Origin: Effrenium voratum
Taxonomy: Eukaryota; Sar; Dinophyceae; Suessiales; Symbiodiniaceae
Direction of reading: 5' to 3'
Assembly (NCBI GenBank): GCA_963377175.1
Contig: CAUJNA010003749.1
Location: 1,135,383-1,199,382 of the forward strand
DNA: 64,000 nucleotides
Below the pieces are notes generated by a model. The model searched no databases. It was not told the DNA's origin and worked only from the letters and a program-made list of their open reading frames with translations. Positions 1-13,432 of the stretch are shown here, in pieces. A program made the position numbers and the translations under genes. Numbering within the stretch: the first letter of the stretch is position 1; each line of letters begins with the position of its first letter.

Positions 1-71
1 AAAGCGGGAACCCACCCCATGCATCACCACCACCAACCCGCTGACCGGGCTGCAAAAACCACCAAACGACT

Positions 72-150
72 TCCAGTTGCTCCATATATTTTCCCTGTTG
101 GTTTGTAAGGGAATCTATCACAACGTGGGACATATGTTCTCCCTTTTTTC
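72..150 (+). mobile_element. Partial introner-like repeat, same family
   Basis: CTTCCAGTTG at the start and TTGGTTTGTAAGGGAATCTATCA inside (given as TTGGTTTGTAAGG plus GAATCTATC) parallel the 1508 copy (CGACTTCCAGTTGG, GGGAATCTATGA). Confidence 0.45.
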
Positions 151-186
151 TCGGGGTCTGCCTCCGATTCGGCTACCCACGAGAGG

Positions 187-345
187 GGCGTGGCGCCCCC
201 GAGCCGAGGTGTGGGCGGCCGCGGAGGAGCTGCTGCGGAGCTTCGTGGAGGAGGCGCGGCACGCCCACGCCGCGCAGACCGCGGAGCTGGAGACGTGCAA
301 GGCGAAGGCCAGAGCTCGACGCGAGCGTGGGGTGGAGGAACTTGG
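187..345 (+). CDS. Exon-like island, coiled-coil (partial gene)
   Basis: Reads AEVWAAAEELLRSFVEEARH and on to ELETCKAKARARRER in one frame, GC-rich and strongly helical, flanked by T-rich intron-like sequence. Boundaries approximate. Confidence 0.5.
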
Positions 346-556
346 CCAAGGCTCCCTTGGTGGTGTGTGTGTGTGTGTGTGTCTGTCAGTTTTTGAGAGA
401 AGTCTGGAGAAAAAGCACAAAAAACAGCTCACCATGCCTTTCTCCTTTTTTCTTCTTACTTTTTTTGTTTTTTTGAGGGAAGTCAAAAAGAATAACCGCT
501 TGCCATGGTGTTTTTTTTGAAAGTGCGCTTCACGTGGGCAGATTTTTTGGATCGCC

Positions 557-655
557 AGCTGGGCGACAGGTCGCCGAGAGTGCTGAAGCGCTCCAAGAGG
601 CGAAGCTGCAGCATGAGGCCAGCCAGGAGCCTGGGCGACGCGTGGTTCAGCACAG
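557..655 (+). CDS. Exon-like island, coiled-coil (partial gene)
   Basis: After TTTTTTGGATCGCCAG the frame reads GRQVAESAEALQEAKLQHEA, then SQEPGRR. Composition resembles the 187-345 island; probably the next exon of the same gene. Confidence 0.5.
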
Positions 656-1189
656 GGGTCGACGATATGTTTTTTTCCTAGGGCTTCGAGAACCTGAAAA
701 ATGTCGTACCCGGACTAAAACATTGTGATTTTTTATCGGTTTTTGAGGCCCTGGTTTTGTGTGGTTTTAATCATCACCACCTTCTTGGGTCATGAAAGGT
801 GAGTGTCCCTTGATGAAGGTGATTTGTTCATGGTTTAGTAAAGAATCCACCCGAGTTCCTGATCTTTCCTTACTCATTCTACGTCGGCAATGTGACCCAT
901 GCTCGGGTGTGAGGATCCGTTGGTGAATCACCATCCCCTGGACTTTAGTCACTTTTTGAGTTTGGCACATTTTAGTGGATAATATATAGAATGTTTGGAC
1001 TTTTTTGGGGCCATCCACTTGGGAAGTGAGGTAGAATCAGCCGAAGTTTCGGGGAACCCGGAGGGGAAGCCGGAAGGGAATCCCAAAGAATTGTCACGAG
1101 GGATGTCAGGGTTCCCTCATTTCCCTATCCAAGTATATACTTGGGTTCGTAGATGGAAGCTTGACCGGAAAGGACCCGCGCAAGGAACA
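656..1189. other. No gene seen
   Basis: Intron-like sequence without a convincing coding frame or RNA gene. Confidence 0.6.
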
Positions 1190-1335
1190 CAGCCCCCCTT
1201 CCCCCCTCCCTTCCCCCCTCCCTTCCCCCCCCCTTCCCCCCCCTTTTTCCCGAAGCTTCCCCGAGGCTTCTCTTTTTTTCCCGTTTTTTTTCTTCTTGTT
1301 TTTTTTTTCTCGTTTTGTTTCTTTGTTTTTTTCTT
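1190..1335 (+). repeat. C/T-rich polypyrimidine tract
   Basis: CCCCCCTTCC repeats then T-runs, immediately before the 1348 exon-like island. Confidence 0.85.
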
Positions 1336-1347
1336 TTTTGGGAGCAG

Positions 1348-1510
1348 TTCCTTCACAGCTATCGATGGAAGAAGCGCCAGGAGCCCAAAGAGGCCGCTCT
1401 GGCCATGGTCTTCCAGCAGACGGTCCCTGTGACCTGCGAGCACCTCACCGCGGCCATCGCCGCTTTGAGGAAGGAGCACTGCGAGCTGAGAGCTTCGCAG
1501 GCCGGGCAGC
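1348..1510 (+). CDS. Exon-like island (partial gene)
   Basis: Preceded by a long pyrimidine tract (1190-1335) and GGGAGCAG. Reads YRWKKRQEPKEAALAMVFQQ, then LTAAIAALRKEHCELRASQAG, then runs into an introner-like repeat beginning CGACTTCCAG. Confidence 0.5.
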
Positions 1511-1640
1511 GACTTCCAGTTGGTTGTGAATATTTGTTTTTCTTTTAGTTTCCCCTGGTGGTTTTGAAAGGGAATCTATGACTACTGGAATTGTGTTTTT
1601 GTCCTTTTTTCCAGGGGACTGAAGCAAAAATGGAGGACAA
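1508..1640 (+). mobile_element. Introner-like repeat, same family as 7983-8070
   Basis: Shares the internal core (TTTCCCCTGGTGGTTTTGAAAGGGAATC) split here as TTTCCCCTGG and TTTTGAAAGGGAATC with other copies, and ends TTTTTTCCAG-GGGACTGAAGCAA. It directly follows an exon-like island, as an intron would. Confidence 0.5.
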
Positions 1641-1664
1641 ACAAAAGACGAAGCGCAGAGATGT

Positions 1665-2119
1665 GAGACTCACCTCCCCAAGGAGAGGCTTAGGACTTGT
1701 CAGTTTTGGGAAGGTGAACATTTTCAGGGGGCGATTCGCTGTCGCCGGATTTGAACCTGTAAGACCTTGCCTTAGAAGTGGGAAACATGCTTGACCTGAA
1801 AGTCATTCCGGCTTCCAGTTATAACTTTTGCAGATAAACATGTCACCCCGAAAGAAACCGGGAACCTTGTTTGGCTTCCCTGCCTGGATTTGCGGGCAGG
1901 TGTTCTACCAAAACTGGGCAACCCGTAGAAAGACTAACCTAGACCAAAGTTGTCTTGGTGGTTCCCGGCCATCCGGTTCCTTAGCTTTCTATCCTTTTAG
2001 TGTTTAGTGGTTGGATTTCCGTATTTCACCCTCCAAAAGTTAAGAACTTTTAGCGGGGGATCCGAAAACGGACAGCCCAGTTGTGTTTGGGCGTGGTAGT
2101 TGGTTTTATCCAACTCCCA
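1665..2119. other. No gene seen; weak tRNA-like B-box on the minus strand
   Basis: The minus strand at 1743-1770 reads AAGGTCTTACAGGTTCAAATCC, a good B-box, but the arms do not fold as a tRNA. Possibly another SINE trace. Confidence 0.4.
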
Positions 2120-2221
2120 GCAAGACTCCGCCAGGTGGTGGTGACCAAAGGACTCACCAAGCTCCGCTTGCTGATGCCCGGCTTTGCAAGCTGTTGGACA
2201 GTCGCCTCCTCTCCCTCGCAG
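2120..2221 (+). CDS. Weak exon-like island
   Basis: Reads APLADARLCKLLDSRLLSLA and ends at GCA-GGTACG, a good 5' splice context. Short, so uncertain. Confidence 0.25.
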
Positions 2222-2239
2222 GTACGTTATGTTCTAGGT

Positions 2240-2356
2240 CCCCCAGTAGTGCCCTTCTCTCCCCACTGTTTTTGGGAGGGTTCCCCTGCTAAAACAGACT
2301 ACAGAAAAAATAGGTAGCCTTACTCTAACCTCTCTACTGGAAGGCCTAGTGTTGAA
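2240..2356 (+). repeat. Dispersed repeat, copy 1 of a local pair
   Basis: GGTTCCCCTGCTAAAACAGA, then CTACAGAAAAAA and TTACTCTAACCTCTC, recurs at 2725-2845 with a few changes (GGTTCCCCTACTAAAATAGA). Confidence 0.6.
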
Positions 2357-2724
2357 CTTTTAGGTGACCCAATTCTGCGTCTGAAGCCTCCCATGAGTTT
2401 TGTGGTGCCTTTCAGTCGGCTCAATGTGTCTGAAGTTTGAAGTTCAAACTACCGGGACATCTACCTCTCTGCATGGGTGCGAACCTTTGGGAATCCATGC
2501 TGGGCCCCTCAGGCGGACGGTTTCCCAAACAGATGAGCAACGGGCATGCTGCCAGGGTATTGGCTTCGGGTCCATGTCCTATCGGCTTTGCAGATTGGTG
2601 GACATGTTTTATGGCTTACTGGTGTTTGGTGTAGTCGTTCTGGGAATTCCTTCTTGTTTGCCAAGCCCCTTACTGGTGTTTGGCGTGATCTTGCCGGCAG
2701 TTCTTCCATATGCCAAGTGTTCTT

Positions 2725-2845
2725 CTATATGCCAACTAGTGCCCTTTGACTCTTTTTTGGAGCAGGGTTCCCCTACTAAAATAGACTACAGAAAAAAGTT
2801 GGTACCCTTATTCTAACCTCTCAAATCTGGAGGACCTAGCCAAGT
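2725..2845 (+). repeat. Dispersed repeat, copy 2 of a local pair
   Basis: Same order of blocks as 2240-2356, direct orientation, about 490 bp away; shared AGTGCCCTT start and ACCTCTC end. Confidence 0.6.
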
Positions 2846-3235
2846 GTCTTGTTTGTTTGAAGTTGATTTGCAGGTAGTTACTCGTTGCCACCATACCATA
2901 AGAGCCGGGAAAGCCGATTGGTGGAACTTTCAAAGATGCAATCGCTGTAGATGTTGTTCTCTGTATTTTCTCTCTTACACTTGTGTGCGTTCTCTTTGTC
3001 TTCCTACGTCTCTGCCTCGTTCTCATCTTATGTTTCTCTGTTTTTTAAGGATTCTCTTTGGTATCCTCACCTTTCTCTTCCTGCTTCTCGTTATCTTTGT
3101 AGTCGTCTTTATCCTGAACTGTCTCTTTATGTGTCTTTTCTATCCACCTTATTTGTGTGCCAGTCTATCTATCTTTCCACCTATCCATTCATCCATATTT
3201 GCATCTATCCATATGTCCATCTATCCATTTATCAA

Positions 3236-3507
3236 TTGATCAATCTATCTAATCTAATCGAATCGAATCTAATCTAGTCTAATCCAATTGATCTATCTGT
3301 CTGTCTATCGAGATCCGCGTATCCATCTATCTATGTATCGTTGTGTGTTTTGTGTATCCATCCGTCTATCGACCTATCTAGCGATCCATCTTTCTATCTG
3401 CGCCTACCTAGTTCCCTTTCTAGCTAGCAACCGATTGCTCCATCTATCTCTCTAGCTTTCCATCCCCCAATTTGTTATCGGTCTATTCATCTGTCTATAT
3501 ATGTATG

Positions 3508-3540
<33 letters not shown>

Positions 3541-3566
3541 GTCAGTCAGTCAGTCAGTCAGTCAAT

Positions 3567-3627
<61 letters not shown>
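3236..3627. repeat. Tetranucleotide-rich tract (CTAT/AATC/CAGT types)
   Basis: CTATC- and TAATC-type runs, then a pure (AATC)n/(CAGT)n block at 3508-3627. No coding. Confidence 0.9.
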
Positions 3628-3628
<1 letters not shown>

Positions 3629-4449
3629 CCGAACTAAATTTGTAATCTCTCTGTCTGTCTGTTTGTTTGTCTGTCTAGCAATCTATCCCTTCTAAGCTTC
3701 CTTTGACAAAGCTCACACACCCAAGGGTCCCTCCGTGAGGCACGACCGTCCTTCCATTGTGGGCCTAGTCTGATCTTGCCTTGGCAACGCCTCACCTTCC
3801 TAAAATCAACCTTTGGACTTTAAGCTTTTGATGGGGGCATTATCACCCATCTCCAGGTGCTGTTGCCTGTGCTTTCGGTGTAGTCCTTGGTGTTGCCACT
3901 GTAGCGATTGGTTTTTGAAGCGGCTCATTATGAAAAGTGATGTCGGTGTCAATCTGTTTTCTAGGATACCTACCCCATTCTTTCCAGGGATCCTTCTTTT
4001 CAGGAAACCATCAAAACCCAGCAAAACAGCTGGCCCTAGATGATTGTCATCTCTGAACCAAGCGAGACACATGAGAATCACAAATTATGGCGGACCCCGC
4101 AAGAGCCGCCAGTTGTCTTTTCATCCTAGTTGAAAGCGACAACTTTCCATCATTCACCATCAAAAGATGACCGAGCCTCCAAGAACCCCCCCCCTCAAGT
4201 ATGCCCCCTTGCCCCCCCTTGCCCCCTGGCTTCCCCAATAAGACACCAACGTGCCGCTGCAAGTTAAGGCCTTAATTCCGGGGAGGCGGGGGAAGGCCAC
4301 CTGAGGTAAAACAATCCGAATCGAGGATTTCCTCTCCCCAAACTTCAAGGAGCAAACAGACAAACAAAAGCTCGCCTGGCCGAACAAGTACACCCCCCGC
4401 TGCCCTCTTCTGTTTGGTGCATGTTGCCAAGGGATGTTAGGACTTGAGA

Positions 4450-4534
4450 ACTTTTTGCCAACTCATGGGGTTCTCCATGGAAACACCACCAAAAGTTAAA
4501 AACTTTTCGCAGGGGAGCAGATTTCGCCGCCGAG
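4450..4534 (+). repeat. Introner-like repeat family 3, copy 1
   Basis: CTTTTTGCCAACT...GGGTTCTCC...AAAAGTTAAAAACTTTT-CGCAGGGGAGCAGATTT: matches 22041-22123 along its length. The AAAAGTT/AACTTTT palindrome and GCAG acceptor precede coding-like sequence. Confidence 0.65.
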
Positions 4535-4619
4535 TTTTCTCCGAGGACGGACTCCTTGGAGGCCTGGGCGAGCCGACGGAAGGCAAGGCCGGCCCTGGGC
4601 CTCTTGGGGCCCCTCGGCC

Positions 4620-4815
4620 TTTTGCCGGCGGGGTTGGGGGGTTGGGTTGGCTGGGGGTTTGGGGGTGAAAGGTTGGGGTGGGGTGGGGGTGGGGGTGGGC
4701 TGGTTGAAAGGTTGGGTTGGGGGAGGGGTGGGTTGGGTTGGGTGGATTTGGGGTGGTTGTAAGGTTGGGTTGGGGTGGGTTGAGTTGGGGTGGGGGTTGG
4801 TCTTGGTCCATTGGG
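4620..4815 (+). repeat. G-rich TGGGG/TTGGG tract
   Basis: Almost only G and T, with many GGGG runs on the plus strand; G-quadruplex-prone. Apparent long proteins here are low-complexity shadows. Confidence 0.85.
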
Positions 4816-6039
4816 CGCTTCGGAGGGTTGATCCATTGCATTGGTCGTGTTTTCCGTTCACTCCCCCTGGCAGATGGACATCGAAGCCCGAGATTCTTAG
4901 AGAAATGTGTTTCTTTTGGGGGATATGATTTTGTTGCGATGAAGCCCCACCAACTTGTGCCAAGTGGATTTTTTTTTGGGTCTACTGTCGCATTGGGCAA
5001 GAGGATTCCAGAACTCCAGGAGGATTCCAAAAGGAGCTTCAGTCAATGTTGCCAGTTGATGTAGAATTGCCGGAGCTTCCCTGAAATCCAAAAAAAAGTC
5101 CGGTTTTCTTGAAAGCACGGCTGGGTTTTGGGATTCCCTTTCAACAAGTGATGGTTTGAGAAGGTCGCATGATGTACCCCACATGGGTTCCCAGCCCACA
5201 CTATTAATGTGGGACCAGCCGCACCCACTTTTGAGCTCCAGCAATACTAAATCAAACGAACATTCAAATCCAACAATGCTAAATAAAACAAATGCAAGGC
5301 ACTTCAAAGAAAGCTCCAGCAATACTAGATCACATGGAAAGCCGAATCCCACGATGCTAAATCAAATGGAGACTCAAATCAACATCTCAAAAGGAAGTGA
5401 TGTTTGTGCCGGCCTGGCACTGCTGCATGCCGGTGTTCTGTCGGGACAAACGCTTATGTTCATGTATTCCAGTCTTGGGGGGGGGCGGTCGTGTCGGACT
5501 TGCCTAATAGAGGTTGACATTCATCCGCGGTTCATGGTTGTCAAGGAAGGCCCGGAGTGACCTGCCTGCCCGGACTTCCCAAGCGCGACTTCCCAAACAA
5601 ACCCCCTGTTTCTTGCAAACAACCTGCCTCTGCAGCAATTGCCAAGACCCAAAAACAAGCAAAGGCTGCGTTTAACAAGCCTAGTTACTTTTTTTCTAGT
5701 GGAAAGCCACTCCAAACGAGACAGAAAAGTCACTGCAGTAAAAGCCAAAAACCAAAACAAAAGCTGCGCTTGACCGCCTAGTGGCCTTTTTTTCACCCGA
5801 AAACCACCCCAAACGAGACGGAACAGTCACTGCAGCACCAAAAGACAAAAGCTGTGTTTAACAAGCCTAGTGTTTTTTCCCACTCGAAAACCGCTCCAAA
5901 CGAGACAGAGAAATCACGTCCTTCTACATCACCCTTTGCGAAACCACGCCAGACAAACAAAGTCACTGGTTGCGCAGAGCCACCAGAATCAGCATCACCA
6001 GCTTCACCAAGCTTAGTGAAAAAGAATGTGGCTCTGGCC

Positions 6040-6138
6040 CTGGCAGCGCCCCACATTCTGAGTTCCTGGACGCGCATTTTTGGGGACGAATTGAGTGGCG
6101 AAAGAAAACGTCAGGACATTGGCCAATTCAATCGGGAG
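6040..6138 (+). CDS. Exon-like island ending at a canonical GTGAGT donor
   Basis: Reads WTRIFGDELSGERKRQDIGQ then FNRE, followed immediately by GTGAGT at 6139. Confidence 0.4.
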
Positions 6139-6905
6139 GTGAGTTGCCCACCTTGGTTTGGTGCCATTTTCCCTCAAGGAAAAGAGGACATTGAATTGGG
6201 GCGCACCCTCTGCGGTCCCCTCCTTTAGGTCAGGGGACACCCGCAGTGCGAATCATGCGGCTGACGCTGAAGATGACTTGACGTCTCCTGACTTGGGCCT
6301 TGTTGTTGCTTGTCTCCCTACCCACTTGTCCCCCCCATTTGTCTCCCATTTTTTTCCCTGCTTGTGCTTGCTCACTCGGACCTTGTCGCGCCTTGACTCC
6401 CGATTGGCCCCCCACTTGTCTCCTTGCTTGCGCTTGCTGGCTTGGACCTTGTCACGGCTTGTTTCCCCACTTGTCTCCCCACTTGTTTCCCTACTGTCCC
6501 GTCTCCCTGCTTCACTTGTCTCGCTGCTTGTGCCCCTGCTTATGGGATGGTGACTTGGAGGCTTAAAACTAGCACGTGCACTTTGCGTGTTTCAGAACAC
6601 TTGCTTGCGTCGTTTTGCATTCCGCATGCAAGACGAAGCTGCGACAAGACTTGACGACGATGGGTTGGTTGCCCAACTGGCTCTTCCTCATTCTTTGCTT
6701 GCAAGGTAACGCCGTGTCCTTGACTTGGCAGCTTGGCTTGGCTGCCCAGACACGCCCTCCGTCTGTTGGCAACCTGTGATCCAATTGAAACAAGCTGATA
6801 TGGGCCATGCGCGTTTGGGCCGGCGCTGGTTGAGTTTTTGTTCAGGCCCTTTTGGACAAGTGACAAGGCGGGCCCCTGTTCATTTCCCGGTCCCCGTTCG
6901 TTCCT

Positions 6906-7008
6906 GTGAGGCAGTGCGACGCAGCGCGGCGGAGCTTGGAGAAGAGGGAAGCCATGCCGCCGGAGGTGCAGGACGCATGGATCCAGCGATTATGGATCCA
7001 GAATTGGC
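6906..7008 (+). CDS. Exon-like island
   Basis: Reads VRQCDAARRSLEKREAMPPE then VQDAWIQRLWIQNWQ; helical and charged, continuing the style of the other islands. The likely donor is near CAAGTTGG. Confidence 0.45.
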
Positions 7009-7450
7009 AAGTTGGCCTCTTGGGTGACCTGGAAAGTTACCAACCTTTATGTAACTTGGCCGAACTCCCAAAGCGCACCTGGATAAATTTGGCCCCGTGC
7101 CAGCCTTGTCACGATCTTTGCGGCTCACAGAAACAGGGCGTAGCCCACAAAAAATGATCTAATCGCGTTTGCCTTCTTAGTGAAACCAGGCTTGATAGGC
7201 CGAACGAAATAGAGTGAACTTAGGGTACTTTCCAAAATTCGATCAAAATGATAAGATAATGTGCGCGTGAAATGTGAAAGCCGTCAGGGCAGGTTGATCC
7301 TTTTAGTCAAGCCTCAAAAGTTGGAGCTTAGCCGGCCGAGCATTGATTTAGTGGCGGTTTTCCAGTTTTGGCATGTGTTGACCCCGTTTTACAGTGGTTT
7401 GACGTTGACAAACCTGCAACAATCAATATCAAGCCGTTCTTGGCCAACAG

Positions 7451-7545
7451 GATGGCTGAATTCGGGCAAGCGTGCCACCTGCAGGAGCTGGCGGATGAAG
7501 AGACGCGCTTGCGCAGTGTCATATCCCTCTACTTGAGGCGTAGCC
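7451..7545 (+). CDS. Exon-like island after CCAACAG acceptor
   Basis: Reads MAEFGQACHLQELADEETRL then RSVISLYLRR. Upstream TTCTTGGCCAACAG is a reasonable 3' splice site. Confidence 0.45.
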
Positions 7546-7982
7546 GTGTTTCGCATGGCGTGGGAGGGGGACCCGGAACGTACAAGCCCGCCATTTCTAG
7601 GATCGGTTGTTTTGGGCAGCCCAACCGTGGGTTCTGCAAGGGGGTAAGCAATTTTGAAGATCCCCTCATAGTCCCGCGATTTCCCTGTCGCTGCTGAAAC
7701 CTCAGTGCTGCTGGACGCTGCCAAGTAGCTAGCGCATGCCCTGGCAGAAAGGATCCCGTTCAACCGGCCAAAAGTTCCCTTCTCGCGGGTCGACAGCATC
7801 AGTCTCTTTGGCCCTTTTGCGAGCGGCATGCAGAGGCAATCTGGCGCGGCGCAGCTTCAAGCCGCTCTACGGCTTCACAGCCTGCCATGGGAGACATCCG
7901 AAGATTCGGTGGTTCGTGACGAGCCCAGGACGCCAGATCTGAAGCTGCGGCTTGAATCCGGTAAGTAACGCGTTCCATGTTG

Positions 7983-8070
7983 CTTCCATTTGCTTAAGAA
8001 TAGTTGTGATTTTCCCTTATTGGTTTTAAAAGGATTTTATTTTTCCCCAGGGGTCTTAAGCAAATGGAAG
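7983..8070. mobile_element. Short TIR element (introner-like), 88 bp with perfect 16-bp terminal inverted repeats
   Basis: CTTCCATTTGCTTAAG (7983-7998) and CTTAAGCAAATGGAAG (8055-8070) are perfect inverted repeats, flanked by GTTG on both sides (7979-7982 and 8071-8074). Internal sequence ends TTTTTCCCCAG-GGG, a usable 3' splice site. Related sequences occur near 88, 1508 and 12490. Confidence 0.75.
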
Positions 8071-8804
8071 GTTGGGATTCCTTTATTTCCATGGAAGTTG
8101 TGTTTTTCGCCGCTTTCTGTGATGCAAAGGGGGCCAGTAAAGTGATAGAGTAGTCATGGCCGGATTTTGGTATCACAGAAAGGGCCATTTTGCGCAACCA
8201 CGTTCAGGTTTCCTTTGTTTCCAGCGCAAGAAGTTGTTGGGGAATGTAGCCTGGCCAAGGTGGAAACTGCCGTGCCACGATATCCAGGCGCTGCAAGAAG
8301 AGATTGCGGCCTTGTCGCTTGGCTAAATGTCGGAGGACGTTTGCGCCAGTTGTCAAGGCTTGTCATTGGTCGGCGTCTGAAATGCTCAGTTGTTCAATGG
8401 CACTCTTTGACCCTTTGTGTTTAGTGGCTTCTCCACTGAGAATAGGCAACCCTTTAGGGCAACATGGATTCGGGATGCAGTAAGGCCCCAGTCAGTCAAC
8501 ATGCGTTCATAACGTTGAGAGGGCTCATGCCCTGAGTGAGTTGCCCGGAGCAACGGCCAATACTTATCATTCCCAGCTGAGCAGAGATACCCCTTCTTCC
8601 ACATTTGTTGTTTGGCGGGTTTCCACTTGAAATTGATAGAACTGGTCAACAACCAGGCTTCCTCTTTTTTCATCGGGTCATTGGACACCTGTTCATCGGG
8701 TCATTGGACACCTGGACACTTGGTGAGAGAATGGGGACGCCTTAGGGCCATTTTCCCCATACGTGGGCATGGCTCATGGCTTGAGATTCCCATGAAACTC
8801 GAGC

Positions 8805-8932
8805 TCTCGCGCTCTCGCACCAGGCGCCGCCACATTGAACAGGAGGAGCAAAGAGCGCAGAGGTTGGAAGAAGGATTTGCGAATGTCGGGCTTGACGACG
8901 GCGACGGCAATGAGGAGGATCAGGCGGGCTGA
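8805..8932 (+). CDS. Exon-like island, charged, ending in a stop
   Basis: Reads SRTRRRHIEQEEQRAQRLEE then an acidic end DDGDGNEEDQAG and TGA. It could be a terminal exon, or be spliced out before the stop. Confidence 0.45.
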
Positions 8933-9590
8933 CCCTGGTCCGCCAAACTCTGAAGGAGATTGCCCAAACAATGGCTTCATTTCTCCCTGGAGGAAAAACC
9001 AGTTCGTGGCAATCAAATTTGTTGGATGGTTTTTTGGCAAGCCCGCTGAGAAACCGCGAGAGTAGTTCAAGCCGTTTGCGGCATGGGCTCGGCGGTTGCC
9101 AGCTGGAAGCAAGCCGCTGGTGTGCAAGTGCATCGATTGATCCCCCACCCTCCTTCCGCCCAACGCAGGTGGGACAGGCACACCTTCCAACAGAAGGTGT
9201 GGCGGATTAATCCTTTCAGGCAAAGTAGCATGCTCACCCATAATGAAGCTTACTTGCATGGAGGTTCCAGTTATTTCCCGCTGTGCTCTCCTGGTTGCGG
9301 CGCTTTGCAAGGTGAATTCCCTTCAAATCCCTGCGGAGCAAGCCACGATTTTAGGCAAACGGACCATGGAACCACGAGGCTCTCGGCGCCCACAGGGACA
9401 CCTTTGCTGGATCTCGAGTCCCGAGAAATGAACCCAGAACGATCTCAAAGGACACCAACCCCTTTTTTCCCCAAAGGAAGCCAACCGTTTTGCCGTTTTC
9501 GGTGTCCTCATCCCCTGAAGCTGAAGACCAGCCAGCTTTTTCAAGCCGATGTTCGCCTGAAGGGCCCGCGCTCGGGCGTTGCCCTTCCAG

Positions 9591-9765
9591 GACATGGCGC
9601 CACCTCCGGCGCCGGGTCCTGTGGCGCTGCCCTTCACGGCCGAGAAGTCCGGCGCAGGCGGGGGGGGCGGGGGGAGGCGGTCTGAGCTGGGAGCAGTCAG
9701 GTTGGCGACGCGGTTCCCTGGAAGAAGCTTGGCGGAAGTTGCGCAAGTGGGTTCAACACGCTTAA
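9591..9765 (+). CDS. Exon-like island, Pro/Ala then Gly-rich
   Basis: After GCCCTTCCAG the frame reads DMAPPPAPGPVALPFTAEKS, a poly-Gly run, then SLAEVAQVGSTR. Function unknown. Confidence 0.35.
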
Positions 9766-12149
<2,384 letters not shown>

Positions 12150-12256
12150 CGGCGGCTCGGCTCGCGGCTCCCTCGCGCGAGCCGTTTGAGGCTTGGAAGG
12201 CCGCCTGCAAGGCGGTGGCTTCGGCATATGGGAAGCAGACTCTCGGATCGGATCGG
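12150..12256 (+). CDS. Exon-like island ending at GTGAGC donor
   Basis: Reads EAWKAACKAVASAYGKQTLG then SDR, with GTGAGC following. Upstream GC-rich sequence (12125-12180) may also be exon. Confidence 0.4.
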
Positions 12257-12361
12257 TGAGCAGCGATCCTATACTTTACATAGCGATGCCAGTTTTGGCC
12301 TCTGGGGTTGAGTGCAGTTGGAGCACTTCAACTGAAAAGGTGGGCGGGAAGACCGAACAAC

Positions 12362-12478
12362 CATGATTTGGGTGTGGCTCAAAATTAAACAGGAAGGGCA
12401 GACCGCAGGTTTTGGTCCATGGTTCCACTTACCAGGGTGCCATTTTGGTACCTTTTTGTGAGCCACAGCCATTTGGTG
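12362..12478. mobile_element. TIR element family 'GTGGCTCAAAA', copy A
   Basis: Left end CATGATTTGGGTGTGGCTCA, right end (reverse complement) CACCAAATGGCTGTGGCTCA. Internal GCAGGTTTTGGTCCATGGTT and GCCATTTTGGTACC are shared with the copies at 14811 and 59995. Confidence 0.7.
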
Positions 12479-12479
12479 A

Positions 12480-12585
12480 AATGGATATTTTGTTCAGTGT
12501 TGGTTTTAAAGGGAACCGAATTCACTACTGAAATAATTTTCTCATTTTGTTCCAGGGAACGAAGACGCAAATGGAGGTATAGGAA
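12480..12585 (+). mobile_element. Introner-like repeat, same family
   Basis: Contains GTGTTGGTTTTAAAGGGAAC and CACTACTGAAATAATTTTC like the 1508 copy, and ends TTTGTTCCAG-GGAACGAAGACGCAAATGG. It lies directly after the TIR element at 12362-12478. Confidence 0.5.
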
Positions 12586-13190
12586 CTGACCAGTGGCGCT
12601 GGCTGCTCTGTACTTTAAGGAAGCTCTAGGGGATGGTTCATAGGAAGGCATTCCCTAAGATAAAGATGTTCGCAAGCCCAGTTCCGGCTGGCTTCCGAAA
12701 AGGGGTTTGCGCGCCAAACCATGTTTGCTGGCGGTTGTGACCCATTTTGCAGTTGGTGTTTGGTTTAAGCGAGGTGTAAGCGACAAGAGCTGGGCCCAGT
12801 TTCCTGAAGGGGAAACTGACCACTCGCATGTTCCATCATGTTCCTTCTGGCTTCAACCATCTTGTCTTCACTGTTCTTGGCATGTTTTTTTTTTTGATTT
12901 TTTCTGTTCATTTTTACTGGGGGTCTGCAAAAAACAAAGTTTATCGCTAACATACCAAGAGTAGAGATGTTGCATTCCTGGGCCTATTCGGCCAGTTTTA
13001 ACCGGCCCTTGTGTTTTCATGTTTTCTTGGGTTTCCGCCGCTTGCCCTCAGAGTTTCCATCATGTTCCTTTCGGATCCGTTTGCTTTATTTCGGATCCTT
13101 TTCCTTTCAACCAAGTTTCGAGGTTTCGCTCATTTGATGTGTGCTGTTCCAGGCCACCTTGTGATCAACTAGTTTTGCATTGCCATTCTC

Positions 13191-13315
13191 CACATGGCCA
13201 TGGGTCGAAACCCCGTAGCCCCAGTGAACACCCCAATCCCCACTAAAATGGACTAAAATGGGTGGTGCACCTACCCCAAAATGCTACCATTAGTTTGACC
13301 CACAGCCACATCGTC
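13191..13315. mobile_element. TIR element family 'GTGGCTCAAAA', diverged copy D
   Basis: Left CACATGGCCATGGGTCGAAA; the right end, TTTGACCCACAGCCACATCG, is its imperfect inverse. The interior is different from copies A-C. Confidence 0.45.
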
Positions 13316-13357
13316 ACCAAAAAGTGGGACCACCAGCCACCACCTTTTCTTTCCAGA

Positions 13358-13432
13358 TCTTTTCCGCGAGGAAGGAAGCTGCCGCAGTGTCAACCCGGAA
13401 GGCGCGGGGCGCCGTGTCGGCCATGCGTTGAG
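13358..13432 (+). CDS. Exon-like island
   Basis: After TTTTCTTTCCAGATC the frame reads ARKEAAAVSTRKARGAVSAM. An alternative frame stays open longer to 13495, so the choice is uncertain. Confidence 0.3.

Larger units (their letters stand above)
2850..6039. other. Repeat-rich non-coding stretch
   Basis: Apart from the repeats listed separately, I see only short ambiguous open stretches. 4535-4620 after the family-3 repeat might hold a small exon. Confidence 0.5.

Noticed and set aside
1743..1800. Functional tRNA on the minus strand
   Set aside because: A B-box-like sequence is present but acceptor, D and T stems do not pair properly.
12430..12450. GCCATTTTGG in the TIR element as a spliced-leader relic
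   Set aside because: It matches only the middle of the leader and is shared by the whole short-element family, so coincidence is likely.
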